Shown: positions 1 to 6,943, numbered from the stretch's first letter. The stretch is 13,684 bases of DNA from JAABYT01 sp041581935 (GCA_041581935.1 JBFICP010000071.1:1-13684); one strand, 5' to 3'. Notes: generated by a model not told the origin, from the sequence alone. Made by a program: numbers and translations.

Positions 1-21
1 ACCAAGACAAGGGAGCAGACC

Positions 22-180
22 ATGACCGTACACAGCGACATGACCCGCCCGTCCGGTACCCGGGGCTCGAACGATGAAACTGGGAATGACGAAAAGTCCG
101 GGGATGACCAGTGCGCTGAGGCTCACGACGAGGAGCCGAACGACGAAAGCTGGACGTCCAGGGCGCCAAAAGTATTTTGA
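22..180 (+). CDS. Small acidic hydrophilic protein, unknown function
   Basis: A 52-residue open frame starts at an ATG preceded by a good ribosome binding site (GGGAG, six bases upstream). The product is dominated by Asp, Glu, Asn, Ser and Thr, with one Cys and no membrane segment or signal peptide, so it should be a soluble and probably disordered cytoplasmic peptide. I recognise no family. It lies 50 bases before the DUF1674 gene on the same strand and could share its transcript. The main doubts are its short length and low-complexity composition; chance open frames of this size are common in GC-rich DNA. The clean ribosome binding site is the main argument that it is translated. Confidence 0.4.
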   Translation: MTVHSDMTRPSGTRGSNDETGNDEKSGDDQCAEAHDEEPNDESWTSRAPKVF

Positions 181-230
181 TCTAACGGGTTGCGGCACCG
201 AGGCGCCGCGACACCCAGGAGTACACGACC

Positions 231-437
231 ATGCGACTCTCTTTGACAGCGCTTCGCCGGGCCCCGGAGCAGTTGCTCGCTTTCGCGGCGCCGACGGGCG
301 AGTCATACCGAGGCGAGCCGGCTCCCTCGCGCGACGCAATCGCTCGGCATGTCTACGCCGAGTTCAACGATGGCCAAGGCGTTGACGCGACCCGCTACGG
401 CGACTGGGAATACACGGGTCGTTGCACGGATTTCTGA
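231..437 (+). CDS. DUF1674 / SDHAF4-like protein (succinate dehydrogenase assembly factor 4 family)
   Basis: This 68-residue protein ends in TRYGDWEYTGRCTDF (residues 54-68), the conserved C-terminal signature of the DUF1674/SDHAF4 family (typical form: PTRYGDWE-x-x-GR-x-x-DF). The motif sits at the extreme C-terminus, as in the family. In eukaryotes SDHAF4 binds the flavinylated SdhA subunit and promotes complex II assembly; bacterial members are mostly uncharacterised, so the role here is inferred. The N-terminal 45 residues are poorly conserved and carry no targeting signal. The ATG has an AGGAG site (217-221) at good spacing. Its stop overlaps the next start in TGATG (435-439), suggesting translational coupling. 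No sdh genes are in the window. Confidence 0.8.
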   Translation: MRLSLTALRRAPEQLLAFAAPTGESYRGEPAPSRDAIARHVYAEFNDGQGVDATRYGDWEYTGRCTDF

Positions 438-829
438 TGGAAAGCATGACGATGCGAGCGCGCGCGCGGGCGACGCGCATGTCCGGAGCATGGACAAGTC
501 CACTGGCCGCGGCCATCGAGATGCGGCTGCAAGCGCGCTCGAGTCTGGAGAAAGCGTTCTTCGACGAGTCACCGGCGAGCTACCCACTATTGATAGTGGT
601 TGCGGCCGTGTGGGGCGTTGAGCTGTTCGCAAACTTTGTGAACGGGGAAGGCTGGGTGTCGATTGCGCACTGGGCCGTGGTCGTGCCCCTCGAGCTGTGC
701 GCATTGCTGGCGCTCGCCCTGGGTACCCGGTCCTTGTGGTGGCGGGCGCGTCTCGGTCTGCTCCGGCGTAGAGGACGGAGACGACAGGCGGCTTTGCGCC
801 AGACGCGCGTTGGCGCTCGCGGGTCCTGA
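437..829 (+). CDS. Two-pass membrane protein, unknown function
   Basis: A 130-residue protein with two predicted transmembrane helices, roughly residues 49-68 (SYPLLIVVAAVWGVELFANF) and 78-102 (from the AHWAVVVP stretch to LALGTRSLWW). Both ends are Arg-rich: an N-terminal RARARATR stretch and a C-terminal tail with many Arg. By the positive-inside rule both ends should face the cytoplasm. I chose the ATG at 437 because it overlaps the upstream TGA (TGATG), which allows coupled translation; an upstream in-frame ATG at 422 would lie well inside the DUF1674 gene, and ATG at 446 is a second option. No ribosome binding site is obvious. I do not recognise the family. The GC-rich Arg-coding tail could partly be an overlong frame end, but the paired helices make a real gene likely. 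Confidence 0.55.
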   Translation: MESMTMRARARATRMSGAWTSPLAAAIEMRLQARSSLEKAFFDESPASYPLLIVVAAVWGVELFANFVNGEGWVSIAHWAVVVPLELCALLALALGTRSLWWRARLGLLRRRGRRRQAALRQTRVGARGS

Positions 830-885
830 AACGTCCACGAAATTCCATATTTTTACTCCGCTTTTCCTAGCAACGAGGAGCTAAC

Positions 886-1224
886 ATGAAAAATCCGACA
901 AAGAATTTGACGAGACGCCAATTCGTATCCATCGGCGTCGTCGCGGGCCTGGCTGGTATTCCAGCCATCGCCAGTACGCGCGGCGCAGTCGCGGCCGGGC
1001 TGCCGCGACTGGACGAAGCCGACAGCACGGCGAAGGCGCTCTCCTATGTCCACGACGCTTCCCGGGTCGATGGTGCCACTCGCGGTGGTGACGACAGGAT
1101 CTGCCTCACGTGCCGTTTCTACACCGATGCAACAGCGCAGTCCTGGGGCCCGTGCTCGCTTTTTCCCGGAAAGGCCGTCAACGCAAACGGATGGTGCAAG
1201 GGTTGGGTTGCAAGAGCGAGCTGA
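886..1224 (+). CDS. High-potential iron-sulfur protein (HiPIP), Tat-exported
   Basis: A 112-residue precursor of a HiPIP, a small periplasmic [4Fe-4S] electron carrier that cycles between +2 and +3 states and commonly donates electrons to reaction centres or terminal oxidases. The N-terminus has a twin-arginine signal (TRRQFV, residues 9-14) followed by a hydrophobic stretch and an Ala-rich cleavage region near residues 30-38, consistent with folding and cluster insertion before export. The mature part has the four cluster cysteines in HiPIP spacing: C73, C76, C90 and C104, with the aromatic residues around them (F78, Y79, W87, W103, W107) expected near the cluster. A strong GAGGAG site lies upstream of the ATG. 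Neighbouring ftsH begins 80 bases downstream, so the two may be co-transcribed. Confidence 0.93.
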   Translation: MKNPTKNLTRRQFVSIGVVAGLAGIPAIASTRGAVAAGLPRLDEADSTAKALSYVHDASRVDGATRGGDDRICLTCRFYTDATAQSWGPCSLFPGKAVNANGWCKGWVARAS

Positions 1225-1304
1225 AGTGCATCCTTCGAAGGTCGGTCCCGCCTCGGACATGATTACATGCTTTCGAGGCAGACCTCAGTCATTGGAGAAA
1301 GATT

Positions 1305-3272
1305 GTGATTCCGAGACCGTTTCTGATTATTCTGGGTATTACCGTCGTCGGCTACATGCTGTCGTCCTCGCTCATCGGAGCAAGGCCGGACGCGCGAGCC
1401 GAAAATATCTCATACTCGGAATTCCTTGCCGGCGTCAGGTCGGGCAATGTGGAAAGTGTGCGCATACAGGATGGCAACATCTATGGCACACGGATGAACG
1501 GTGAGCTCTTCAGGACCTACGCGCCCGACGATCCCGGTCTCATCGGCGATTTGGTCGACGGCGGCGTGGAGATCGATGTGCGGCCACCGGCAGAGCCCGG
1601 ATTTCTGTCGCGTGCGTTCTTCTCCCTGTTTCCGATTTTGCTGCTGATCGCCGTTTGGATTTATTTCATGCGCCGCCAGGGGTTCGGCGGGCGGGGCGCT
1701 GGCAACGCCTTCGGCTTCGGCCAGAGCAAAGCGCGCCGCATCGAGGGCAGTCAGGTCTCGGTTCGCCTGAGTGATGTGGCCGGCGTTGACGAAGCGAAAG
1801 AGGAGGTCGGCGAGCTGGTCGACTACCTTCGCGATCCCGGCCGTTATCAGAGCCTTGGGGGTGCAATCCCGCGCGGCGTGCTAATGGTCGGTCCGCCGGG
1901 AACGGGCAAGACACTACTCGCGCGCGCGATCGCGGGTGAAGCAGATGTTCCCTTCTTTACCGTATCCGGCTCGGATTTCGTGGAGATGTTCGTGGGTGTC
2001 GGCGCGTCGCGCGTGCGCGATCTGTTTGCTCAGGCCAAGAAGAATGCTCCGTGTATCATTTTCGTCGACGAAATCGACGCGGTCGGCAGACGGCGCGGCG
2101 CGGGCCTGGGTGGCGGACACGACGAACGCGAGCAGACGCTCAATCAGATGCTGGTCGAGATGGACGGCTTCGAGGGAACCGAAGGCGTGATCGTCGTGGC
2201 GGCGACAAATCGCCCGGACGTGCTCGACCCGGCGTTGCTCAGGCCGGGCCGCTTCGACCGCCAGGTGGTGGTAGGCCTTCCCGACGTAACGGGCCGCGCG
2301 CAGATACTGAAGCTGCACATGCGCAAAGTCCCGCTCGCGGCCGACGTCGACGCGCTCGTCATCGCGCGCGGCACGCCCGGCTTCTCCGGTGCCGATTTGG
2401 CCAACCTGGTGAACGAGGCGGCGCTCATGAGCGCGCGCGCGCGCCGTACGCACGTTGATATGGACGCGTTCGAGCGTGCCAAAGACAAGATACTAATGGG
2501 CGCCGAGCGACGCTCCATGGTCATGTCCGAGGACGACAAGCGGCGCACCGCTTACCACGAGGCCGGCCATGTCATCGTCGGTCGCCTGATGCCCGAGCAC
2601 GATCCCGTGCACAAGGTCAGCATCATTCCGCGCGGTCGGGCGCTGGGTGTCACACTCTTTCTGCCGGAGCAGGATCGCTACAGTGCCAGCAAGCGTCAGC
2701 TGGAAAGTCAAATCGCGAGTCTGTTCGGCGGACGTATCGCCGAAGAGCTGGTCTATGGGCCTGACGCTGTGACAACCGGTGCGCAGAATGACATCGAGCG
2801 CGCCACCCGCATCGCGCGCGACATGGTGACCAAGTGGGGTTTCTCGCCGGTCATGGGGCCGCTGTCCTACGACGAGGAGGAGGGCGAGGTGTTTCTCGGT
2901 CGTTCCGTGACGCAGCACAAATCGATTTCCGACGACACGGCCGAGCGAATCGACTCGGAAGTGCGTACCATAATCGAGCGCAATTACGAGCGCGCGCGCG
3001 AGCTGATTGAAGAGCATCGCAACGTGCTCGAAGCGATGGCCGATGCACTCGTCGTGCACGAGACCCTATCGAGCGACCAGATCGATGCAATCATGGCCGG
3101 TCGCGCGCTTCAGGAGATCACATCGAACCATGACCAGGGCGACGACCCGCGGCCTCCCGGGACAACCGACGCGGCCGGTGAGCCTGGTCCTGGACCGCGC
3201 GTCGGACCAGCGGTAACCCAGCACTTCGAGACTGCCCGCGAAGGCGTGCCGGGTAGCGGGACGCTCCGGTGA
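1305..3272 (+). CDS. ftsH: ATP-dependent zinc metalloprotease FtsH
   Basis: A full-length (655-residue) FtsH, the hexameric inner-membrane AAA+ protease that extracts and degrades membrane and short-lived cytosolic proteins. Layout: transmembrane helix 1 (about 5-24), periplasmic domain (25-104), helix 2 (about 105-122), AAA+ domain with Walker A GPPGTGKT (196-203), pore loop F225-V226-E227-M228-F229-V230-G231, Walker B IIFVDE (251-256), second region of homology with R-finger motif (about 298-319), and the M41 zinc site HEAGH (418-422) with third ligand D496. Residues after about 605 are a Gly/Pro/Asp-rich disordered tail. Start is GTG at 1305, behind GGAGAAA (1294-1300). It is not beside rlmE/folP as usual, but overlaps ubiG. 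It could be a second ftsH copy; the window cannot tell. No active-site residue is missing. Confidence 0.97.
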   Translation: MIPRPFLIILGITVVGYMLSSSLIGARPDARAENISYSEFLAGVRSGNVESVRIQDGNIYGTRMNGELFRTYAPDDPGLIGDLVDGGVEIDVRPPAEPGFLSRAFFSLFPILLLIAVWIYFMRRQGFGGRGAGNAFGFGQSKARRIEGSQVSVRLSDVAGVDEAKEEVGELVDYLRDPGRYQSLGGAIPRGVLMVGPPGTGKTLLARAIAGEADVPFFTVSGSDFVEMFVGVGASRVRDLFAQAKKNAPCIIFVDEIDAVGRRRGAGLGGGHDEREQTLNQMLVEMDGFEGTEGVIVVAATNRPDVLDPALLRPGRFDRQVVVGLPDVTGRAQILKLHMRKVPLAADVDALVIARGTPGFSGADLANLVNEAALMSARARRTHVDMDAFERAKDKILMGAERRSMVMSEDDKRRTAYHEAGHVIVGRLMPEHDPVHKVSIIPRGRALGVTLFLPEQDRYSASKRQLESQIASLFGGRIAEELVYGPDAVTTGAQNDIERATRIARDMVTKWGFSPVMGPLSYDEEEGEVFLGRSVTQHKSISDDTAERIDSEVRTIIERNYERARELIEEHRNVLEAMADALVVHETLSSDQIDAIMAGRALQEITSNHDQGDDPRPPGTTDAAGEPGPGPRVGPAVTQHFETAREGVPGSGTLR

Positions 3273-4024
3273 GCTTGTCGCAAGCGAGCGTCGACCCCGT
3301 CGAGGTCGAATACTATTCGAAGCTCGCGGACACCTGGTGGGATTCGAAGGGACCGTTCTGGCCTTTGCACAAGCTCAACGCGCTTCGAAGCGACTATATT
3401 CGCGGCGTCCTGTGCGATGCATTCGACCGGGATCCTGATGCGCGGCGTCCTCTCGAAGGGGTCACCATCCTCGATGTCGGGTGCGGCGGCGGAATTCTGA
3501 GCGAGGCGATGGCGAAGCTCGGCGCAGTCGTGCACGGAATTGACGTCGTGGAGCGCAATATCGTTGTCGCCGAGCACCATGCCGGGGATTCCGGCTTGCC
3601 CGTGCGCTACGAGCTGGTGACAGCGGAAACGCTCGCGTCGCGAGGTGCCCGGTACGACGCGGTGCTGAACATGGAGGTCGTGGAGCATGTAGCGGACCTG
3701 CGCGGATTCATGCGAGCCTGCTGTGCGCTGGTGAAGCCATCCGGGCTGATGTTTGTCGCTACCATCAATCGTACGCTGCTCTCCTTTGTTTTCGCGATTG
3801 TCGGTGCCGAGTACGTTCTGCGCTGGCTGCCCCGCGGTACCCACCGTTGGCATCAGTTTCCGAAGCCCCGCGAGCTCGAAGCCTTTCTCGCCGACGGCGG
3901 TTTTCAAATCAAGGCCCGCACCGGTGTCAAGGTGAACCCGCTGACGCGCCGCTTCTCTTTAACACGAAACATGGCGGTCAACTACATGCTGGTTGCGCAG
4001 TCTTCCGCCGCCGATTCCTTATAA
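3269..4024 (+). CDS. ubiG: Ubiquinone O-methyltransferase UbiG (3-demethylubiquinol 3-O-methyltransferase)
   Basis: A 251-residue class I SAM-dependent methyltransferase that carries out both O-methylations of ubiquinone synthesis at the inner face of the membrane. The N-terminus has the UbiG signature: VEVEYYSKLADTWWD followed by GPFWPLHKLNALR. SAM motif I is ILDVGCGGG (67-75), with the acidic motif II residue at D92 (HGIDVVE) and motif III region around LNMEVVEHV (133-141). The tail FSLTRNMAVNYMLVA is typical. Start is GTG at 3269, sharing bases with the ftsH TGA (GTGA, 3269-3272), so its translation is probably coupled to ftsH; I see no strong ribosome binding site. Its stop at 4022-4024 overlaps the end of the convergent DUF523/DUF1722 gene. 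Confidence 0.93.
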   Translation: MSLSQASVDPVEVEYYSKLADTWWDSKGPFWPLHKLNALRSDYIRGVLCDAFDRDPDARRPLEGVTILDVGCGGGILSEAMAKLGAVVHGIDVVERNIVVAEHHAGDSGLPVRYELVTAETLASRGARYDAVLNMEVVEHVADLRGFMRACCALVKPSGLMFVATINRTLLSFVFAIVGAEYVLRWLPRGTHRWHQFPKPRELEAFLADGGFQIKARTGVKVNPLTRRFSLTRNMAVNYMLVAQSSAADSL

Positions 4025-5005
4025 TAGATTACGCAGCATCAGTTCCCGGGGGTGAGGCGTCAGGTAGTACTGCCGCTGCACGTACTCGTTGGGATGCCGC
4101 CGAATATGATGCTTCAAAAGCGTGATGGGCACTATGAGCGGTACGATGCCGTTTCGATATTGCTCGATGATGTCGACCATCTCGGCTCGATCGGTTGCAT
4201 CGAGGAACTTGCTGACATAACCGAAGATGTGCTGCATGACATTAACATGTTGTTTGCGAGTCGAGCAGCGCTTGAGCGCCGTCATCAGCTCGAAGAAGTA
4301 CTCTTCGGCCAGCTCGTCCATCGGCCGCGTCCCCGCTTGTGCAACCAGCTTTCCCATTCGCCGGTACGCGGTCTGATTGTGCGACAGAATCAGGAACTTG
4401 TGCTCGGTGTGAAAATCGACCAGCTTTCGAGGTGACAAACCCGCGCGCATGAGGTTCTGCCAGCGCTTGTACACGAAAACACGTTCGATGAAATTTTCCC
4501 TCAGCACCGCATCGCCGAGTCGACCCTCTTCCTCGCAGGGCAGCAGCGGTTGTTTTTTCATGAACTCGCCAGTGTAGGCGCCGGCACTGCTGGTCGCCGG
4601 CATGCCCTTGTCGGTGTAGACTTTGACGCGCTCCATGCCGCAGCTCGGCGAGCCGCGCTTGAAGATATAGCCACTGATGTCGGTCAGGCGCTCTGCCATG
4701 CTGCGTCCATAATCCCGCAGCGCATCCGTGACGTCCATCTGCGGGTTCTTGACGCCGACTACACGAATATCGTCGCCGGATTGGACCATTCGAATGGGCT
4801 CGCGAGGCGTGCCCAGGCCTATGGCAACCTCTGGGCAGACCGGCACGAACTCGAAGTACTCCGAAAGGGTGCCGTTGATGTACGAGTCGCGCTTGTGGCC
4901 GCCGTCGAAACGCACCTCGGCGCCGAGCAGGCAGCTGCTGATGCCAATTTCAATTTTGTCGGGATTGGATGTGCTCTGCTTTTTCCCCATCGATGGCTTA
5001 CTCAT
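4019..5005 (-). CDS. DUF523 (TudS-like) / DUF1722 (YbgA-like) fusion protein
   Basis: Two domains. The N-terminal DUF523 part (about 160 residues) begins GISSCLLG and has Cys in ISSC, PVCPE, SPSCG and LLPCEE; numbered from the long start these are C51, C83, C148 and C183. The related enzyme TudS is a [4Fe-4S] thiouracil desulfurase bound by three cysteines, so a sulfur-removing iron-sulfur enzyme is inferred. The C-terminal DUF1722 part (HKFLILSHN to QRQYYLTPHP) has no settled function; E. coli YbgA carries this domain next to photolyase. No photolyase gene is present here. The frame is open up to an ATG at 5083, but I prefer the ATG at 5005: it lies near the first domain, has CGGAA upstream, and the extra 26 residues look unconserved. 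It ends tail-to-tail with ubiG, sharing 4019-4024. Confidence 0.9.
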   Translation of the reverse strand: MSKPSMGKKQSTSNPDKIEIGISSCLLGAEVRFDGGHKRDSYINGTLSEYFEFVPVCPEVAIGLGTPREPIRMVQSGDDIRVVGVKNPQMDVTDALRDYGRSMAERLTDISGYIFKRGSPSCGMERVKVYTDKGMPATSSAGAYTGEFMKKQPLLPCEEEGRLGDAVLRENFIERVFVYKRWQNLMRAGLSPRKLVDFHTEHKFLILSHNQTAYRRMGKLVAQAGTRPMDELAEEYFFELMTALKRCSTRKQHVNVMQHIFGYVSKFLDATDRAEMVDIIEQYRNGIVPLIVPITLLKHHIRRHPNEYVQRQYYLTPHPRELMLRNLL

Positions 5006-5329
5006 TGAATTCCGCGTGTTCCGGTTCGACCTCGTTTCGTCGTCCCGCGCATATGGTGCCACAGTTGCGAAGGCAACCGACATGCGTCTGCCGAGCCGTC
5101 TGATTCACGGGCCATGGCTGAACCGAGAAGGAGGCGGGCAATAACCGGCTGCGACGCCAACCATGTGGATCGTACCACTAGGCACTGAGTCCTCGAGGCG
5201 ATTGCCGACGCGAAGCTCGAATAGGAGCGCCTGGAATTCGCCAAAAAGGTTGCGCCGACACGGAAATTGCCGAAGAATCGACGTAGATCGAGGGTCCAGA
5301 GTGCGACAGGACGTCGCGGGGAGGTCGCT
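5006..5329. other. Divergent intergenic region between DUF523/DUF1722 and the kinase-BON gene
   Basis: This 324-base region separates two genes transcribed away from each other. It holds the unlikely N-terminal extension of the minus-strand gene (to 5083), one weak minus-strand promoter candidate, and the strong GGGGAGG ribosome binding site of the kinase gene (about 5316-5322). I find no convincing + strand promoter, no hairpin with a T-tract, no tRNA, and no open frame that resembles a protein. The + frame of the kinase remains open upstream to 5267, but that extension is Arg-rich and unlike the family's N-terminus. Confidence 0.5.
5048..5076 (-). promoter_or_regulatory. Possible sigma-70 promoter for the DUF523/DUF1722 gene
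   Basis: On the minus strand a TTGCCT -35-like hexamer (5071-5076) and a TATGCG -10-like hexamer (5048-5053) are separated by 17 bases. Transcription would start near 5041 and give a leader of about 36 bases to the ATG at 5005. This would exclude the longer start at 5083. The -10 match is weak, so this rests mainly on spacing and position. Confidence 0.22.
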
Positions 5330-6160
5330 ATGCCGGTCATCGCCATGACCCGTGAAATGGGCTCGAAGGGAAGGGATGTTGCTCTCGCATTGGCCGACGA
5401 TCTGGGTCTCGACCTCATTCAGCACCAGCTCGTTCCACACATCGCCGATAAGATGCACATGCGTGAGGCGGCGGTAAATCGCTTTCTGGAAGGGAAGTCC
5501 GGAATGTTCGAGCGCTGGGGCGTCAACGCCAACAATCTGTCGCTATATACCACGGAAGAGATTCTCGAAGTCGCCATGAAAGGCAACGTGCTCATTCGTG
5601 GGTGGGGCGCCACTTATGTGCTGCGGACCGTGCCTCACGCGCTTTGCGTCAGAGTTTGTGCTTCCAAGGTCAATCGGGCGCGCGTTCTCATGGAGCGAAT
5701 CGGCCTGGAGGACCAGGAGCTCGCCATGAAGGAGATCGAGCGCAACGATGCAGCGCATTACCGGACTATGCATGGTCTGTTTAATGTGGACTGGCAGGAC
5801 CCGCTTTTGTACGACCTGGTCCTCAACACCGATCGCTTGTCAGTGTCGGCCTGCAGCTCAATCATTAAGCACGCTCTTACCGACGAACTGTTCAAGGAAA
5901 CACCCGAATCTCTTGCGCAGCTCGAGCACCAGGTGCTGGAAGCGCGCGTTCGCTCGGCTCTCAGAAATGACTCACGAACGGCCCGTCCGAGTCCGTCATT
6001 CGAGGCCACGGTCGATAAAGATACCTATAAAGTCGTACTGACTGGCGTCGTATTCGACAAAAAGTTCAAGACAGACGCCGAAGACGTTGTGATGTCGGTG
6101 CCGGGTGTGAAAGGAGTCGATAATCAGCTCTTCCTGGTAAGCTCCTATGGGGGCCCTTAG
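5330..6160 (+). CDS. Cytidylate-kinase-like protein with C-terminal BON domain
   Basis: A 276-residue two-domain protein. Residues 1-180 match the cytidylate-kinase-like family (PF13189 type): start PVIAMTREMGSKGRDVA, core VLIRGWGATYVLR (87-99, family form VI-x-GRG), the Arg-rich lid region RVCASKVNRARVLMERIGL, and the DWQDPLLYDLVLNTDRLS block (154-171). The P-loop is the family's GS-x-GR form (GSKGRD, 11-16), not the GKS/T of canonical CMP kinase, so nucleotide kinase activity is unproven. Residues 228-271 (YKVVLTGVV to VDNQLFLVSS) look like a BON domain, usually a membrane or ligand-binding module; no signal peptide is present. Start at 5330 is fixed by a GGGGAGG site and by the family N-terminus. 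It stands alone between divergent and convergent neighbours. Confidence 0.85.
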   Translation: MPVIAMTREMGSKGRDVALALADDLGLDLIQHQLVPHIADKMHMREAAVNRFLEGKSGMFERWGVNANNLSLYTTEEILEVAMKGNVLIRGWGATYVLRTVPHALCVRVCASKVNRARVLMERIGLEDQELAMKEIERNDAAHYRTMHGLFNVDWQDPLLYDLVLNTDRLSVSACSSIIKHALTDELFKETPESLAQLEHQVLEARVRSALRNDSRTARPSPSFEATVDKDTYKVVLTGVVFDKKFKTDAEDVVMSVPGVKGVDNQLFLVSSYGGP

Positions 6161-6371
6161 TTAGACCAAGGGTTGATAGAGCCGCATCATTCAATTCCGA
6201 TGGCGCACTCGTACTCGATGCGCCTCCTATTGCGCGTAAAATTTTTCGGATATAGCGTTAAGTCTCGTGCGCCTAAAGAATTGCGCGCACAGGCATTGTT
6301 GACTGTAACTTCAAACCAGTCAGACCGTGAAGACCTAACGCCGGCTGTCCAGGATCATGCGCGACGGCCGG
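6161..6371. other. Convergent intergenic region between kinase-BON and DksA-like genes
   Basis: Both flanking genes end here. A 6/6 inverted repeat (GTGCGC at 6267-6272 and GCGCAC at 6285-6290, 12-base loop) and a weak 5-bp hairpin just around the kinase stop are visible, but neither is followed by a T-tract on either strand. No clear intrinsic terminator or gene is seen, so termination may be Rho-dependent. Confidence 0.4.
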
Positions 6372-6692
6372 TCAACACTCTGCGCAGCGGATACAACGCG
6401 TCGTGTAGGGAACGGCTTCCAGCCGCGCCTGTGGAATAGAGACGCCACATTCGACGCATATGCCGTAGACGCCTTGCTCGATTCTTTCGAGTGCAAGATT
6501 GATCTGGCGAATCTCGTCCTCCGCAGCGCGACCGACACTTTCCAGCACCTCGTCGCCCGCGGACTCCGAGGCCATTTCGGCAAAATCGTCATCGGAAGGC
6601 GCGGCCAAATCGTCGTCGATTTTTTCGACTCGTTCGTTCAACGAAGCCAGTCGATCCCGAAGCTGGCGTTCAATTTTCTTCAGATCCTGCAT
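6372..6692 (-). CDS. DksA/TraR-family zinc-finger protein
   Basis: A 106-residue DksA/TraR-like protein. Residues 1-30 and 45-75 form the two arms of a predicted coiled coil, joined by a highly acidic tip (SDDDFAEMASE, residues 33-43). The zinc finger is CVEC (79-82) and CIRC (100-103), followed by a terminal Cys106. DksA proteins insert the coiled coil into the RNA polymerase secondary channel and alter promoter response, often together with ppGpp; whether this short member does so is inferred. True DksA is about 150 residues, so this is a shorter paralogue. I chose ATG 6692 over the open frame to 6767 because the family start is near here and GGGGAG lies about ten bases upstream. Its end faces the kinase-BON gene across 211 bases. 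Confidence 0.85.
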   Translation of the reverse strand: MQDLKKIERQLRDRLASLNERVEKIDDDLAAPSDDDFAEMASESAGDEVLESVGRAAEDEIRQINLALERIEQGVYGICVECGVSIPQARLEAVPYTTRCIRCAEC

Positions 6693-6943
6693 TGGTTTCG
6701 TGCTCCCCGAAGTTTCCCGGCAGCCGTTTCGAGACGCATTGGCGTCACGCGCCAGACTAGATCGCATGATACGACAATCCTACGCCATTTCGGAGGCGGG
6801 TACCTCGATTCGCACCGACAGTCCTGCACAATTTAGCGCCCGATCGCTTCGGGTTTACCCGCGTCCTGAGATCAAATAGCATCCACAAAAATCTCCGACT
6901 GGACCGAATTCGCCCTGCGAATATCGAGCAGAGAAGTCCCACC
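6693..6943. other. Divergent intergenic region upstream of the DksA-like and DUF6524 genes
   Basis: The two neighbours are transcribed away from this 251-base stretch, so it should carry at least two promoters. I see the GGGGAG site of the DksA-like gene, and a short hairpin CCCGA/TCGGG (6839-6853) followed by TTT on the + strand, too weak to call a terminator. I could not identify convincing -35/-10 pairs by eye. Confidence 0.4.

Noticed and set aside
303..848. Long minus-strand open frame opposite the DUF1674 and membrane protein genes
   Set aside because: Arg/Pro/Ser-rich shadow translation without domain features; the + strand has the recognisable DUF1674 motif and paired helices.
2425..2445. 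GCGCGC-rich run within ftsH as a repeat element
   Set aside because: It is ordinary coding sequence for an Ala/Arg-rich helix in a GC-rich gene.
3110..3907. 265-codon minus-strand open frame opposite ubiG
   Set aside because: Antisense of a clear UbiG; the product has no family resemblance and no ribosome binding site was evident.
6267..6290. GTGCGC...GCGCAC inverted repeat as a terminator
   Set aside because: No T-tract on either strand and only six pairs; expected by chance in GC-rich DNA.
6173..6439. 88-codon + strand frame after the kinase-BON gene
   Set aside because: Starts at TTG without a ribosome binding site, overlaps the DksA-like gene antisense, and shows no recognisable features.
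6839..6853. CCCGA/TCGGG hairpin followed by TTT
   Set aside because: Five-base stem and three T only, inside a divergent promoter region; too weak for a terminator.
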